64,000 nucleotides of DNA from Achromobacter sp. Marseille-Q4962 (GTDB lineage: Bacteria; Pseudomonadota; Gammaproteobacteria; Burkholderiales; Burkholderiaceae_B), in the NCBI RefSeq assembly GCF_943737005.1, contig NZ_CALSFU010000018.1:1-64000 (forward strand), read 5' to 3'. Positions within the stretch are counted from its first letter, which is position 1; every line of letters starts with the position of its first letter. Positions 49,842 to 58,952 of this stretch are shown here, one piece after another. Both the position numbers and the translations under genes were made by a program. The notes beneath the pieces are model-generated. The model was not told the DNA's origin. It made no database searches and saw only the letters and a program-made list of their open reading frames with translations.

Positions 49842-50801
49842 TCAGTCTTCGCCGAAGCAATGCAGCGCCACGTCGCGGAAGCGCTGCGCGGCGGCGCTCG
49901 ACGGCTCCGCCAGCAGCAGCGCGAGGCCGATCTCCGCCGCGGGCGAAATGTCGGCAATGACGCGGTAGGCGACGCGCGGGCTGGGGTTGTACTGCATGAC
50001 GGCGGGTACGAGCGCCACGCCCAGCCCGCTTTCCACCAGCGACAGCAGGGTTTGCACCTGAGTGGCTTCCTGTGTGATGCGGGGCAGGAAGCCGGCGCGC
50101 TGGCAGGCCAGCATGGCCATGGCGTGCAAGCCGGCGGCTTCTTCGCGCGTGTAGAACACGAAGGATTCGCTGGCCAGTTCTTCGATGCGCAGGTCGGGCT
50201 TGCGCGCCAGCGGATTGCCGGGCGGCAGGGCGGCCACGAAGTTCTCGGCGAGCAGGGGCGCGAGCTGCGCGCGCGAAGGCGTGAGGAGCGGCGTGCGCAC
50301 CAGGCCCACGTCGAAGTCGGCGCTGTCCACGCGCTCGGCGATGCGCACCGAGGTGCTTTCTTTCAGCACCAGTTCGACGCCAGGGTACTCCGCCCGGAAC
50401 AGCCGCACGATGCGCTGCAGTACGCCATTGGTGGTGGACCCCACGAAGCCTACGCGCAGCGCGCCGCCGGTGCCGGCCGACGCGGCGCGGGCGGCCGCCG
50501 CCATCTGCGCATTGTGAAAGAGCAGGCGGCGCGCTTCGGCCAGGGCCGCGTGCCCGCTGGGCGTGAGCGACACGCCGCCCGAGCCGCCACGTTCGAAGAG
50601 GCGTGCGCCGAGTTCCGCTTCCAGCTTCTGGATGGCCACGGTGAGCGGCGGCTGCGTCATGTGCAGGCGGTCGGCCGCCCGGCGGAAGTTCAGGGTTTCG
50701 GCCAGCACCACGAACTGGCGCACGCGCCGCAGGTCCAGCATGGGATCGGGCGCGGTGTCGCCGCCGGCGGCGGCCTCGATGCGCTTGCGCGGATCAGCCA
50801 T
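49842..50801 (-). CDS. LysR-family regulator of the catabolic operon
   Basis: 319 residues; ATG 50801 overlaps the preceding gene's stop by 8 bp, and a later ATG (codon 21) at the helix-turn-helix is an alternative. DNA-binding region LDLRRVRQFVVLAETLNFRR AADRLHMTQPPLTVAIQKLE (two parts), then an effector domain (LRVGFVGSTTNGVLQRIVRL). Encoded with an enoyl-CoA hydratase on the minus strand, divergent from the long operon at 51828. Likely binds the inverted repeat at 51,726-51,748. Confidence 0.9.
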   Translation of the reverse strand: MADPRKRIEAAAGGDTAPDPMLDLRRVRQFVVLAETLNFRRAADRLHMTQPPLTVAIQKLEAELGARLFERGGSGGVSLTPSGHAALAEARRLLFHNAQMAAAARAASAGTGGALRVGFVGSTTNGVLQRIVRLFRAEYPGVELVLKESTSVRIAERVDSADFDVGLVRTPLLTPSRAQLAPLLAENFVAALPPGNPLARKPDLRIEELASESFVFYTREEAAGLHAMAMLACQRAGFLPRITQEATQVQTLLSLVESGLGVALVPAVMQYNPSPRVAYRVIADISPAAEIGLALLLAEPSSAAAQRFRDVALHCFGED

Positions 50802-51606
50802 GGGCGGGGCGCGGGTTGTCGAAGCGCGGTTCGCGCTTTTCGAGGAAGGCCGACACGGCTTCGGCGTGTTCGGGGGTCTTGTGAGCCAGGGCCTGGTAGG
50901 CGGCGGACAGTTCGAGCAAGGTGTCCAGTCGGGTGTGCTGGGCTTCGCGCATGAGCTTCTTGGTCATGCGCATGGCCTGCGGCGGATGCGCGGCGATGCG
51001 TTCGGCCAGCGCGTGGGCGGTGTCCAGCAGCTCGCCGTGCGGCACCACGCGCGACACCAGGCCCCATTCGAGGGCGCGCTGCGCGTCGATGATGTCGGCG
51101 GTGAAGGTGAGTTCCGCTGCGCGCGCCATGCCGATCAGGCGCGGCAGCAGCCACGCGCCGCCGTCGCCGGGAATGATGCCCAGCTTGATGAAGCTCTCGG
51201 CGAACCTGGCTTTTTCGGAGGCGATGCGCAGGTCGCACATGCAGGCCAGGTCCAGTCCCGCCCCGATGGCCGGGCCGTTGACCGCCGCGATCACGGGCAC
51301 TTCCAGGTTGAACAGGGCCAGCGGCAGGCGCTGGATGCCGGTGCGGTAGTCGTTGCGAATGCGCATGGGTTCCACCGCGGGGTCGGACTGCTCGCGCATG
51401 GCGCGGATGTCGCCGCCGGCGGAGAAGGCGGGGTCGGCGCCGGTGAGGATGACGGCGCGCACGCCGGGGTCGGCCTCGATGCGCGCCACGGCGGCGACGA
51501 ATTCGTCCACCGCGGTGTTGCCCGTGAGCGGATTGCGCTTCTCCGGCTGGTTCATGGTCAGCGTGACCACGTGGCCGCGCTGCGTGTAGGAAAGAAAATC
51601 GCTCAT
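50794..51606 (-). CDS. Enoyl-CoA hydratase/isomerase family protein
   Basis: 270 residues from ATG 51606, AGGAGG 7 nt upstream. Crotonase fold with oxyanion-hole motifs AFSAGGDIRAMRE near 63 and NGPAIGAGLDLACMCDLRIA near 105-125, and the catalytic region FIKLGIIPGDGGAWLLPRLI. It hydrates, isomerises or dechlorinates acyl-CoA esters; the exact reaction cannot be told from sequence. Cotranscribed with the LysR gene and divergent from the main operon, probably part of the same pathway. Confidence 0.88.
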   Translation of the reverse strand: MSDFLSYTQRGHVVTLTMNQPEKRNPLTGNTAVDEFVAAVARIEADPGVRAVILTGADPAFSAGGDIRAMREQSDPAVEPMRIRNDYRTGIQRLPLALFNLEVPVIAAVNGPAIGAGLDLACMCDLRIASEKARFAESFIKLGIIPGDGGAWLLPRLIGMARAAELTFTADIIDAQRALEWGLVSRVVPHGELLDTAHALAERIAAHPPQAMRMTKKLMREAQHTRLDTLLELSAAYQALAHKTPEHAEAVSAFLEKREPRFDNPRPAHG

Positions 51607-51725
51607 GGGCCGGGCCTCCTGGGGGATGGTGAAGCTATCGTTTCGATGAGTCTGATATTTGCGTTGCGCCGGCCCGTTTTCCGCAGCGGCCGGAAATTCG
51701 TCGGAAAAGTGTATGCGGCAAGGCT

Positions 51726-51748
51726 TTTGATATGCAACGAATATCAAA
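51726..51748 (+). promoter_or_regulatory. LysR-type operator in the divergent promoter
   Basis: TTTGATAT and ATATCAAA form a perfect inverted repeat with a 7-nt spacer, fitting the T-N11-A LysR motif. A partial second site (GATATTTGCGTTGC) lies about 75 nt upstream near 51,653. The A+T-rich run at 51,750-51,766 is a likely -10 region for the plus operon. Confidence 0.65.
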
Positions 51749-51827
51749 TTATCAATAAATAATATTGGACGCGGAAAGAACCCTGCTCCTAAGCTGGACG
51801 GCAGAAAAACATGAGGAGACAGGGCAG

Positions 51828-53051
51828 ATGAAGACGGCGCTTGGGCATATCAGGGTGCTGGACCTGACGCGCATCCTGGCGGGCCCCTGGGCAACCCAGA
51901 ACCTGGCGGACATGGGCGCCGAGGTCATCAAGGTGGAGCGTCCCCGCGTGGGCGACGACACGCGCGCCTGGGGGCCGCCCTTCCTGAAGGACGGTGAAGG
52001 CCGCGAGACGGCCGACTCCTCGTACTTCCTGGCGGCCAACCGGGGCAAGAAGTCCATCACCGTGGACCTCGCCCATCCCGAGGGGCAGGCGCTGATCCGC
52101 GAGCTGGCGGCGCAGGCCGACGTGGTGGTGGAGAACTACAAGGTGGGCACGCTGGCGCGCTACGGGCTGGACTATGAAAGCCTGAAGGCAGTGAACCCCC
52201 GACTGGTGTATTGCTCCATTACCGGCTTCGGGCAGGACGGGCCCTACGCCGCGCTGCCGGGCTATGACTTCGTGTTCCAGGGCATGGGCGGGTTGATGAG
52301 CATCACGGGCCAGCCGGAAGGCTCGCCGGGCGACGAGCCCATGAAGGTGGGCATTGCCATCAGCGACCTGCTCACCGGCATGTACGCCACCACCGCCATC
52401 CTGGCCGCGCTGGAGCACCGTCATGTGAGCGGGCAGGGCCAGTACATCGACATGTCGCTGCTCGACTGCGTGGTGAGCATCAGCTCGTACCAGGCCATCA
52501 ACCATTTCCTGTCGGACAAGATCCCGCGCCGCATGGGCAACGCGCACTCGAACATGGTGCCTTACCAGGTGTTCCGCTGCAAAGAAGGCGACGTGATCGT
52601 GGCGGTGGGCAACGACGGCCAGTTCCGCGCGTTCTGCCGGCTGATCGGGCGCGAAGACCTGGCCGCCGACGAGCGCTACGCCACGCCCGGCCAGCGCAAC
52701 CGCAATCGCGACACGCTCATTCCCGAGATCGCGCAGGCCATGCTGGCGCGCACCATGCAGGAGTGGGTGGAGCTCATGGAGGCGGCCAACGTGCCTTGCG
52801 GGCCCATCTACAACATGAAGCAGGTGTTCGAGGATCCGCAGGTGCGGCACCGCGGCATGCGGCTGTCGCTGCCGCACGGCGCGGGCGTGGAGGCGCCGGC
52901 CGTCGCCAGCCCGATACGCATGTCCGGCACCCCGATCCGGTACGGCCGCTCCGCGCCGCTATTGGGAGAGCACACCGAAGGCGTGCTGGCCGAGCGGCTC
53001 GGCCTTCCGCCCGGGCGCATTGCCGAGCTGCGCGCGGCGGGCGCCATCTGA
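51828..53051 (+). CDS. Type III (CaiB/BaiF) CoA-transferase
   Basis: 407 residues from ATG 51828 (GAGGAGA upstream). Family III CoA-transferase: LGHIRVLDLTRILAGPWATQ, NLADMGAEVIKVERPRVGDD with the catalytic Asp in that N-terminal domain, and ANRGKKSITVDLAHPEGQAL. It activates a carboxylic acid by moving CoA from another thioester without ATP, probably making the first CoA ester of the pathway. First gene of the operon, transcribed from the LysR-controlled promoter. Confidence 0.92.
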   Translation: MKTALGHIRVLDLTRILAGPWATQNLADMGAEVIKVERPRVGDDTRAWGPPFLKDGEGRETADSSYFLAANRGKKSITVDLAHPEGQALIRELAAQADVVVENYKVGTLARYGLDYESLKAVNPRLVYCSITGFGQDGPYAALPGYDFVFQGMGGLMSITGQPEGSPGDEPMKVGIAISDLLTGMYATTAILAALEHRHVSGQGQYIDMSLLDCVVSISSYQAINHFLSDKIPRRMGNAHSNMVPYQVFRCKEGDVIVAVGNDGQFRAFCRLIGREDLAADERYATPGQRNRNRDTLIPEIAQAMLARTMQEWVELMEAANVPCGPIYNMKQVFEDPQVRHRGMRLSLPHGAGVEAPAVASPIRMSGTPIRYGRSAPLLGEHTEGVLAERLGLPPGRIAELRAAGAI

Positions 53052-53120
53052 AGCGCCGGCGCGCTGCGGCGCGCCGGGCGGTCCATTCCTCTCGACATAA
53101 AAAACACAGGAGACAAACCC

Positions 53121-54092
53121 ATGCCGCGTCGTTCCTTTTTCCGCAGCGCCCTGGCGCTGGCCCTGGCGGCCTGCTGCGCCGGCGGCCTGGCGCAGGCCAA
53201 GCCCTCGTCCATCCGCTACGTGGTTCCGTATCCCGCCGGGGGCGCGGCCGACCAGATCACGCGTCTGGTGGCCAACGACGCCTCGGCCGTCCTGGGCGTT
53301 CCCATCGTGGTCGAGAACAAGGGCGGCGCGGCCGGCATGATCGCGGCCGAGACGGTGCTGCAGGCCGCGCCCGACGGCGCCACGTTCTACGTCGGCGCCA
53401 ACGCGCCCATCGTCATCAACCAGGCCATCTATTCCCGGATGTCCTACGACCCCGCCAAGGATTTCATTCCCGTGGCGGGCATGGGCAAGGCGCCGCTGCT
53501 GCTGGTCACGCGCAAGGACCTGGGCGCCCGGGACGTGCAGGCGTTGATCGCGCAGGGCAGCAAGGAAGACGGCAGGCTCACCATGGGCTCGGCCAGCAGC
53601 GGCAACATCACGCATCTGGCGGGCGAATACGCGGTCAGCAAGATGGGCTTCAAGGTGACGCATGTGCCGTTCGCGGGCAGCGCCCCGGCCATCGTCAGCA
53701 TGATGGGCGGCAACATCGACATCATGTTCGACGCCCTGCCTTCGTGCATGCAGCAGGCCAGGGCCGGCCGCATCGTGCCGCTGGCCATTCTGGACGACCA
53801 GCGCTTCCCGCAACTGCCCGACGTGCCTACCGCCAGGGAACTGGGTTACCCGGGGCTCGAGGCGGCCGCCTGGTTCGGCGTGATGGCGCGCGCGGGCACG
53901 CCGCAGCCCGTCATCGACGAAATGAACCGGGCCATCAACGAGGCGCTGAAAAAGCCCGAGCTGGTGGAGAAGCTGCGGCGCATCGGCGCGCAGCCCATGC
54001 CGGGGTCGCAACAGCAATTCGCCCAGTTCATCGATGCCGAGCGCAAGCAGTGGATGCCGCTGGCCAGATCGCTGGGCGTGAAGGCGGACTGA
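53121..54092 (+). CDS. Bug/TctC-type periplasmic substrate-binding protein
   Basis: 323 residues. Signal peptide MPRRSFFRSALALALAACCA then AQAKPS, and the Bug signatures IRYVVPYPAGGAADQITRLV, VVENKGGAAGMIAAETVLQA and GYPGLEAAAWFGVMARAGTP. These periplasmic receptors bind small carboxylates for TctAB-type transporters or signal for sensor kinases. No TctA or TctB gene is nearby, as is usual for Bug genes in Bordetella. Its place in the operon suggests it binds the pathway's substrate. Confidence 0.92.
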   Translation: MPRRSFFRSALALALAACCAGGLAQAKPSSIRYVVPYPAGGAADQITRLVANDASAVLGVPIVVENKGGAAGMIAAETVLQAAPDGATFYVGANAPIVINQAIYSRMSYDPAKDFIPVAGMGKAPLLLVTRKDLGARDVQALIAQGSKEDGRLTMGSASSGNITHLAGEYAVSKMGFKVTHVPFAGSAPAIVSMMGGNIDIMFDALPSCMQQARAGRIVPLAILDDQRFPQLPDVPTARELGYPGLEAAAWFGVMARAGTPQPVIDEMNRAINEALKKPELVEKLRRIGAQPMPGSQQQFAQFIDAERKQWMPLARSLGVKAD

Positions 54093-54097
54093 GCGCC

Positions 54098-54562
54098 ATG
54101 GAAAAGAAAAGCTTCGATTCGATCGCGGCCCTGAAAGGCTTCGTGGGCCAGCCCGCCGTCACGGGCCAGCCCATCGTCGTGGACCAGGACGCCATCGACA
54201 CCTTCGCGGCGGTGACGCACGACCGGCAGTGGATCCACGTCGATCCGGCGCGGGCGGCGGCCGAATCGCCTTTCGGCGCCACCATCGCGCACGGCCTGCT
54301 CACGCTGTCGCTCATTACCGGGTGGTATCACCGCCTGTTCGAGTTTCCGGGCCGAAAGCTGGCGCTGAACTACGGCTTCGACAGGGTGCGCTTTCCCGCG
54401 CCGGTGCCCAGCGGCTCGGCGCTGGTGGGCAGCTTCAGGCTGGCGCGGGTGGACGAACTGCGCGAGAACGAGGCGCGCTGCCTGTGGGAAGTGGACGTGC
54501 GCGTGCAGGGCGCGGAACGGCCGGCCATGGTGGCCGAGTGGCTGATGCAGATCCGTTATTAG
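54098..54562 (+). CDS. MaoC-type enoyl-CoA hydratase
   Basis: 154 residues, hot-dog fold of the MaoC/hydratase-2 family. The catalytic D-x(4)-H lies in TFAAVTHDRQWIHVDPARAA near residues 36-55; GATIAHGLLTLSLITGWYHR follows. Hydrates a 2-enoyl-CoA to the 3-hydroxyacyl-CoA of R type. Here it belongs to the block with DUF35 and a thiolase-like protein, which in steroid degradation works in retro-aldol side-chain removal. Starts 5 nt after the Bug gene. Confidence 0.88.
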   Translation: MEKKSFDSIAALKGFVGQPAVTGQPIVVDQDAIDTFAAVTHDRQWIHVDPARAAAESPFGATIAHGLLTLSLITGWYHRLFEFPGRKLALNYGFDRVRFPAPVPSGSALVGSFRLARVDELRENEARCLWEVDVRVQGAERPAMVAEWLMQIRY

Positions 54563-54620
54563 ACGCCCGCCCGGGCTGCCTTCCGGAGCGTGATGAAACG
54601 CCGATTTACCAGGAACCGTT

Positions 54621-55418
54621 ATGTCCGTACTCGAACTTTCCCGCGTGGGCGCCTGCGCCGTGCTCACGCTGAACCGGCCCGAGGCGCGCAATGCCTTGAG
54701 CCTGGAGCTGCGCAGCGCGCTGGCCGAAACCCTGCCCAGGGTGCGGGACGATGACGCCATCCGCGCGGTGGTCCTCACCGGCGCCGGCGGGCATTTCTGC
54801 GCCGGTGGCGATCTGCGCGCCATGGCGGCGGGGCAGGGCAAGACCGATGTCTTCGAGGGCCGCAGCCGCATCATCGGCATGCAGCGCTGGTTCGACGAGC
54901 TGGTGGACCTTGAAAAGCCCGTCATCGCCGCGGTGGACGGCGTGGCCTACGGCGCGGGCCTGTCGCTGGCCCTGGCTGCCGACTTCGTGCTGGCCTCGCC
55001 GCGCGCCACGTTCTGCGCCGTGTTCGCGCGCATCGGCTACGTGCCCGACCTGGGCGGCATGTACCTGCTGCCGCGCGCCGTGGGCCTGGCGCGCGCCAAG
55101 GCGCTGGCGTTCTCGGCGCGGGTGGTGAGCGCGCAGGAGGCGCTGGCGCTGGGCATCGCGCACCAGGTCGAGCAAGACAGGCCGGTGCTGGACGCGGCGC
55201 TGGCGTTCGCCGCGCGCTTCGAGCACGCGCCCGCGGGGGCGCTGGGCATCATGAAGTCGGTGATGAACCGCGCCTTCGAGTCCGACCGGCACACCGTCTA
55301 CATGCAGGAAGCCATGGCGCAATCGCTGTGCCGCGAAAGCCCGTTTCACCAGGAGGCCGCGCGCCGTTTCATGGAAAAGCAGCCTCCTTTGTATCAATGG
55401 CCGCAGGAGCAGAAATGA
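54621..55418 (+). CDS. Enoyl-CoA hydratase/isomerase family protein
   Basis: 265 residues. Crotonase fold: LTLNRPEARNALSLELRSAL at the start, oxyanion-hole motifs GGHFCAGGDLRAMA near 60 and AYGAGLSLALAADF near 105, and ARIGYVPDLGGMYLLPRAVG. The position of the first acidic residue of true hydratases is Ile-Gly here, so an isomerase or a hydratase of altered specificity is possible. Overlaps the DUF35 gene by ATGA. Confidence 0.87.
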   Translation: MSVLELSRVGACAVLTLNRPEARNALSLELRSALAETLPRVRDDDAIRAVVLTGAGGHFCAGGDLRAMAAGQGKTDVFEGRSRIIGMQRWFDELVDLEKPVIAAVDGVAYGAGLSLALAADFVLASPRATFCAVFARIGYVPDLGGMYLLPRAVGLARAKALAFSARVVSAQEALALGIAHQVEQDRPVLDAALAFAARFEHAPAGALGIMKSVMNRAFESDRHTVYMQEAMAQSLCRESPFHQEAARRFMEKQPPLYQWPQEQK

Positions 55419-55819
55419 CCGAACGACCGCATCCGGAGGCCGCGCCGCGGCCGCAGCAGGAATACTTCGCCCATCTGGCAGAGGGACGCTTCATGATCCA
55501 GCGGTCCCGCTCCAGCGGCGAATATGTGTTTTTTCCGCGCGTGGCCGCGCCGCGCACCGGCGCGCTGGACCTGGAGTGGGTGCCGGCCTCGGGCCGGGGC
55601 ACGGTGTATGCCACCACGGTGATGCGCGTGCGTCCGCCCGCGCCGTCCTACAACGTGTGCCTCGTCGAACTGGAGGAAGGGCCGCGCATGATGAGCCGCG
55701 TCGAGGGCATGGACCCCGCCGAGGTGCGGGTGGGCATGGCCGTGCGCGCCCGCATTTCGCGCGACGAGGACGGCCAGCCGCTGGTGGTGTTCGATCCCGC
55801 CGCAAAGGAGCCGAAATGA
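55415..55819 (+). CDS. DUF35 OB-fold protein lacking the zinc ribbon
   Basis: 134 residues, coupled to the gene before and the gene after by 4-bp overlaps. DUF35 OB-fold core (ATTVMRVRPPAPSYNVCLVE, VGMAVRARISRDEDGQPLVV). The N-terminal rubredoxin-like ribbon normally has C-x2-C pairs, but here the site reads QRSRSSGEYVFFPR with Ser in place of Cys, so no zinc is expected. DUF35 proteins are obligate partners of thiolase-like enzymes (for example Ltp2 aldolase); the partner here is encoded next. Confidence 0.85.
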   Translation: MTERPHPEAAPRPQQEYFAHLAEGRFMIQRSRSSGEYVFFPRVAAPRTGALDLEWVPASGRGTVYATTVMRVRPPAPSYNVCLVELEEGPRMMSRVEGMDPAEVRVGMAVRARISRDEDGQPLVVFDPAAKEPK

Positions 55820-56973
55820 GCCAGGAGCGTTTCCCGCGCGGCAAGACCGCGATCGTTTCGTCGGCCACCTACGGCATCGGCGAGGCGCCGGGCCTGACTT
55901 CGCTGGACCTCGCCGTGCGCGCCAGCGTGCAGGCGCTGTCCGCCGTGGGGCTGGCGCCCGCCGACGTGGACGGCCTTTTTATCGGCCTGCCCGACGACTA
56001 TCTGTCGGGCCTGAGCTTCACCGAATACCTGGGCATTTCGCCGCGTCTCACCGACAACAACCGCACCGGCGGTTCGTCGTTCCAGACGCACGCCATCCAC
56101 GCCGCGCTGGCGCTGGACGCGGGGCTGTGCGACGTGGCGCTTATCGCCTACGGCAGCAACCAGCGCAGCGGCGCGGGCAAGCTGGTGAGCTCGATGCGGC
56201 CCTCGCCCTACGAAGGGCCGTACCGGCTCGCCCGGCCGGTCGGCGGATACGCGCTGGCGGCTTCGCGCTACGCGGCGCGGTACGGCCTGAAGAAAGAGCA
56301 GCTCGGCGCCGTGGCGATCGCGGCGCGGCAATGGGCGCAGAAGAATCCCGACGCCTTCATGCGCGAGCCGCTTTCCATGGAGGAGTACCTGGCCTCGCGC
56401 ATGGTGTGCGACCCGTTCTCGGTGCGCGACTGCTGCCTGGTGACGGACGGCGCGGCCGCCGTGGTGATGGTGCGCGCCGACCGGGCGCGGGACCTGGCCG
56501 CGCGGCCGGCCTACCTGCTGGGCGGCGCGGCCGCGGCCTGGCACAAGGACATCACCAACATGCCCGACCTGACCGTCACGGCCGCCTCGCTGAGCGGCCC
56601 GCGCGCCATGGCCCTGGCCGGCGTCGCCCCGCGCGACATCGATGTGGTGGAGCTGTACGACGCCTTCACGCTGAACACCATTCTGTTTCTGGAAGACCTG
56701 GGCTTCTGCGCCAAGGGCGAGGGGGCGGCCTTCGTGGAAGGCGGCCGCATTGCGCCGGGCGGCGAGCTGCCGGTCAATACCAACGGCGGCGGCCTGTCCT
56801 GCGTGCATCCGGGCATGTACGGCCTTTTCACCATGGTGGAGGCGGCCCAGCAGCTGGCGGGCAGCGCGGGCGAGCGCCAGGTGCCGGGGGCGAAGCTGGC
56901 GCTGGCGCACGGCAACGGCGGCGAACTGTCCAGCCAGGCCACCCTGGTGCTGGGCGTCGAAGACACGATCTGA
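55816..56973 (+). CDS. Thiolase-superfamily protein without the nucleophilic Cys (SCP-x/Ltp2-like)
   Basis: 385 residues. Thiolase fold of the SCP-x/lipid-transfer group: VDGLFIGLPDDYLSG, DVVELYDAFTLNTILFLEDL and PVNTNGGGLSCVHPGMYGLF near the end. At the usual nucleophile position the sequence is NRTGGSSFQTHAIHAAL, with no Cys, so ordinary thiolytic cleavage is unlikely. Cys-less members paired with DUF35 proteins act as retro-aldolases on steroid side chains. The gene overlaps the DUF35 gene by 4 bp. Aldol cleavage of a tertiary-alcohol CoA ester is the favoured inference. Confidence 0.83.
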   Translation: MSQERFPRGKTAIVSSATYGIGEAPGLTSLDLAVRASVQALSAVGLAPADVDGLFIGLPDDYLSGLSFTEYLGISPRLTDNNRTGGSSFQTHAIHAALALDAGLCDVALIAYGSNQRSGAGKLVSSMRPSPYEGPYRLARPVGGYALAASRYAARYGLKKEQLGAVAIAARQWAQKNPDAFMREPLSMEEYLASRMVCDPFSVRDCCLVTDGAAAVVMVRADRARDLAARPAYLLGGAAAAWHKDITNMPDLTVTAASLSGPRAMALAGVAPRDIDVVELYDAFTLNTILFLEDLGFCAKGEGAAFVEGGRIAPGGELPVNTNGGGLSCVHPGMYGLFTMVEAAQQLAGSAGERQVPGAKLALAHGNGGELSSQATLVLGVEDTI

Positions 56974-56994
56974 ATATCAACGGAGCAGAACCCG

Positions 56995-57771
56995 ATGCAG
57001 AACAACCTACTTTCGCTGGAGAACCGGCAAGTCATCGTGACGGGCGCGGGCCAGGGCATCGGCCGCGCGCTGGCCACGGCCATCGCGGACCTGGGCGGCC
57101 GCGTGGTGGCTGTGGATCTCAATGCCGACGCGCTGGCGGCGCTGCGCGAGTCGCTGGGCGCGGAGCGCTGCGTGACGGTGGCGGGCAACGTGGCCGACCC
57201 GGAGCTGGCCCGGCAGGCGGTGGACGCCGGCGTGGCGGCGTTCGGCGGCGTTAACGCGCTGGTCAACAACGCCGGCGTCACGCGCACGGCCATGATCGAC
57301 AAGATGTCGGCGGCCGACTGGCAGCAGGTCATCGACGTGCACCTGACGGGATCCTTCTTCTTTCTGCAGGCGCTGGGCCGGCACCTGCTGGCGCGCGCCA
57401 AGGCCGGCGGCGACGGCGCGGGCTCCATCGTGAACATCTCTTCCGACGCGGGCCGGCGCGGCACCATCGGGCAGATCAACTACGGCGCGGCCAAGGCCGG
57501 CGTGCTGGGCCTGACCATGTGTGCGGCGCGCGAATGGGCCCGGTACGGCATCCGCGTCAACACCGTGGGCTTCGGCGTGGTGGAAACGCCCATGACCGAA
57601 ACCATACGCGGCGAAAAGTTCCGCGACACCTATCTCAGCCAGATTCCGCTGGGCCGCTGGGGCGAGGCCGACGAGGTGGCGCGGCCCGTGTGTTTCCTGC
57701 TGTCTGACGCCGCTTCCTACGTGACGGGCCAGCACCTGTCGGTCAACGGCGGCTACACCATCGGACTGTAA
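56995..57771 (+). CDS. Short-chain dehydrogenase/reductase
   Basis: 258 residues. Classical SDR: cofactor motif TGAGQGIGRA near 19-28, D near 39 in VVAVDLNADA favouring NAD, NNAG near 94, catalytic Ser in SIVNISSDAG near 145 and YGAAK near 162-166. Likely oxidises a hydroxyacyl-CoA intermediate. Starts 21 nt after the thiolase-like gene. Confidence 0.9.
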   Translation: MQNNLLSLENRQVIVTGAGQGIGRALATAIADLGGRVVAVDLNADALAALRESLGAERCVTVAGNVADPELARQAVDAGVAAFGGVNALVNNAGVTRTAMIDKMSAADWQQVIDVHLTGSFFFLQALGRHLLARAKAGGDGAGSIVNISSDAGRRGTIGQINYGAAKAGVLGLTMCAAREWARYGIRVNTVGFGVVETPMTETIRGEKFRDTYLSQIPLGRWGEADEVARPVCFLLSDAASYVTGQHLSVNGGYTIGL

Positions 57772-57773
57772 GC

Positions 57774-58931
57774 GTGACTACCCTCATCGATCGTTTCGAA
57801 TTGGCCGCGCTGCCCGAGGCGGCGCAAGCCTTCCGCCGCGAGGTCCGGGCGTTTCTCCAGGCCGAGATGCCGGCGCTGCCGGCCGACCGCCGCGCGCGTT
57901 CCTGGATGGGTTTCGACGCGGACTTCAGCCGCAAGCTGGCCGCGCGCGGCTGGGTGGGCGTGACCCTGCCGCGCGCATACGGCGGCGCGGAAATGGATGC
58001 GTTCTCGCGCTTCGTGCTCATCGAAGAGCTGCTGTGCGCGGGGGCGCCGGTATCGGCCCACTGGATCGCCGACCGGCAGAGCGGGCCCTTGATCCGCAAG
58101 TTCGGCAGCGAGGCGCAGCGCCGCTTCTACCTGCCGCGCATCTGCCGCGGCGAGGCGTTTTTCTGCATCGGCATGAGCGAGCCGAACTCGGGGTCCGACC
58201 TGGCCAGCGTGGGTACCCGCGCCACGCGCCGCGAGGGCGGCGGATGGACGCTCTCGGGCCGCAAGATCTGGACCACCAATGCCCAGCACTGCCATTACAT
58301 GATCGCGCTGGTGCGTACCTCGGGAACGCCGCAGGACCGCAACCAGGGGCTGTCGCAGTTCATCGTGGACCTGTCCCTGCCGGGCGTGACGGTGCGCCCC
58401 ATTGCCGACCTGGCGGGCGACGCGCATTTCTCGGAAGTGTTCTTCGACGACGTGCCGCTTGCCGACGACGCGCTTGTCGGCAACGAAGGCAGCGGCTGGG
58501 AGCAGGTGACGGCCGAGCTGGCGTTCGAGCGCAGCGGACCCGAGCGCATCTATTCCAGCATCGTGCTGCTGGACGCCTGGATACGCTGGCTGCGCGGGCG
58601 CGGCGATGCCGTCCAGGCGCCGGTGGCCGGCCGTTTCGCCACGCATCTGGCGGCCCTGCGCAGCCTGTCGCTGTCGGTGACGTCGCGGCTGGCCGCGGGC
58701 GAGAGCCCGGTGGTGGAGGCCGCGCTGGTAAAGGATCTGGGCACGACCTTCGAGCAGGAAATCCCGGCGGTGATCGAAGCCGCGCTCGGCGCGGACCCGT
58801 CGGCGGAAATAGACACCGAACTGTTGCGCACCTGCGCCTATGTGAACCAGGTATGTCCCACTTATTCGCTGCGCGGCGGCACGCGCGAGATCCTGCGCGG
58901 CATGATCGCCCGCGGCCTGGGCCTGCGTTGA
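57774..58931 (+). CDS. Acyl-CoA dehydrogenase, subunit 1 (no RxQFG motif)
   Basis: 385 residues from a GTG, 2 nt after the SDR stop. N-terminal and middle domains are intact (GWVGVTLPRAYGGAEMDAFS, CIGMSEPNSGSDLASVGTRA, LSGRKIWTTNAQHCHYMIAL), as is the end YSLRGGTREILRGMIARGLG. But the region where FAD-phosphate contacts usually form (R-x-Q-F-G) reads ARLAAGESPVVEAALVKDLG and lacks it. It probably joins with the next protein, which has that motif, to give one shared FAD site. Confidence 0.88.
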   Translation: MTTLIDRFELAALPEAAQAFRREVRAFLQAEMPALPADRRARSWMGFDADFSRKLAARGWVGVTLPRAYGGAEMDAFSRFVLIEELLCAGAPVSAHWIADRQSGPLIRKFGSEAQRRFYLPRICRGEAFFCIGMSEPNSGSDLASVGTRATRREGGGWTLSGRKIWTTNAQHCHYMIALVRTSGTPQDRNQGLSQFIVDLSLPGVTVRPIADLAGDAHFSEVFFDDVPLADDALVGNEGSGWEQVTAELAFERSGPERIYSSIVLLDAWIRWLRGRGDAVQAPVAGRFATHLAALRSLSLSVTSRLAAGESPVVEAALVKDLGTTFEQEIPAVIEAALGADPSAEIDTELLRTCAYVNQVCPTYSLRGGTREILRGMIARGLGLR

Positions 58932-58952
58932 ACCGCGTGGAGCTTGAACCCC

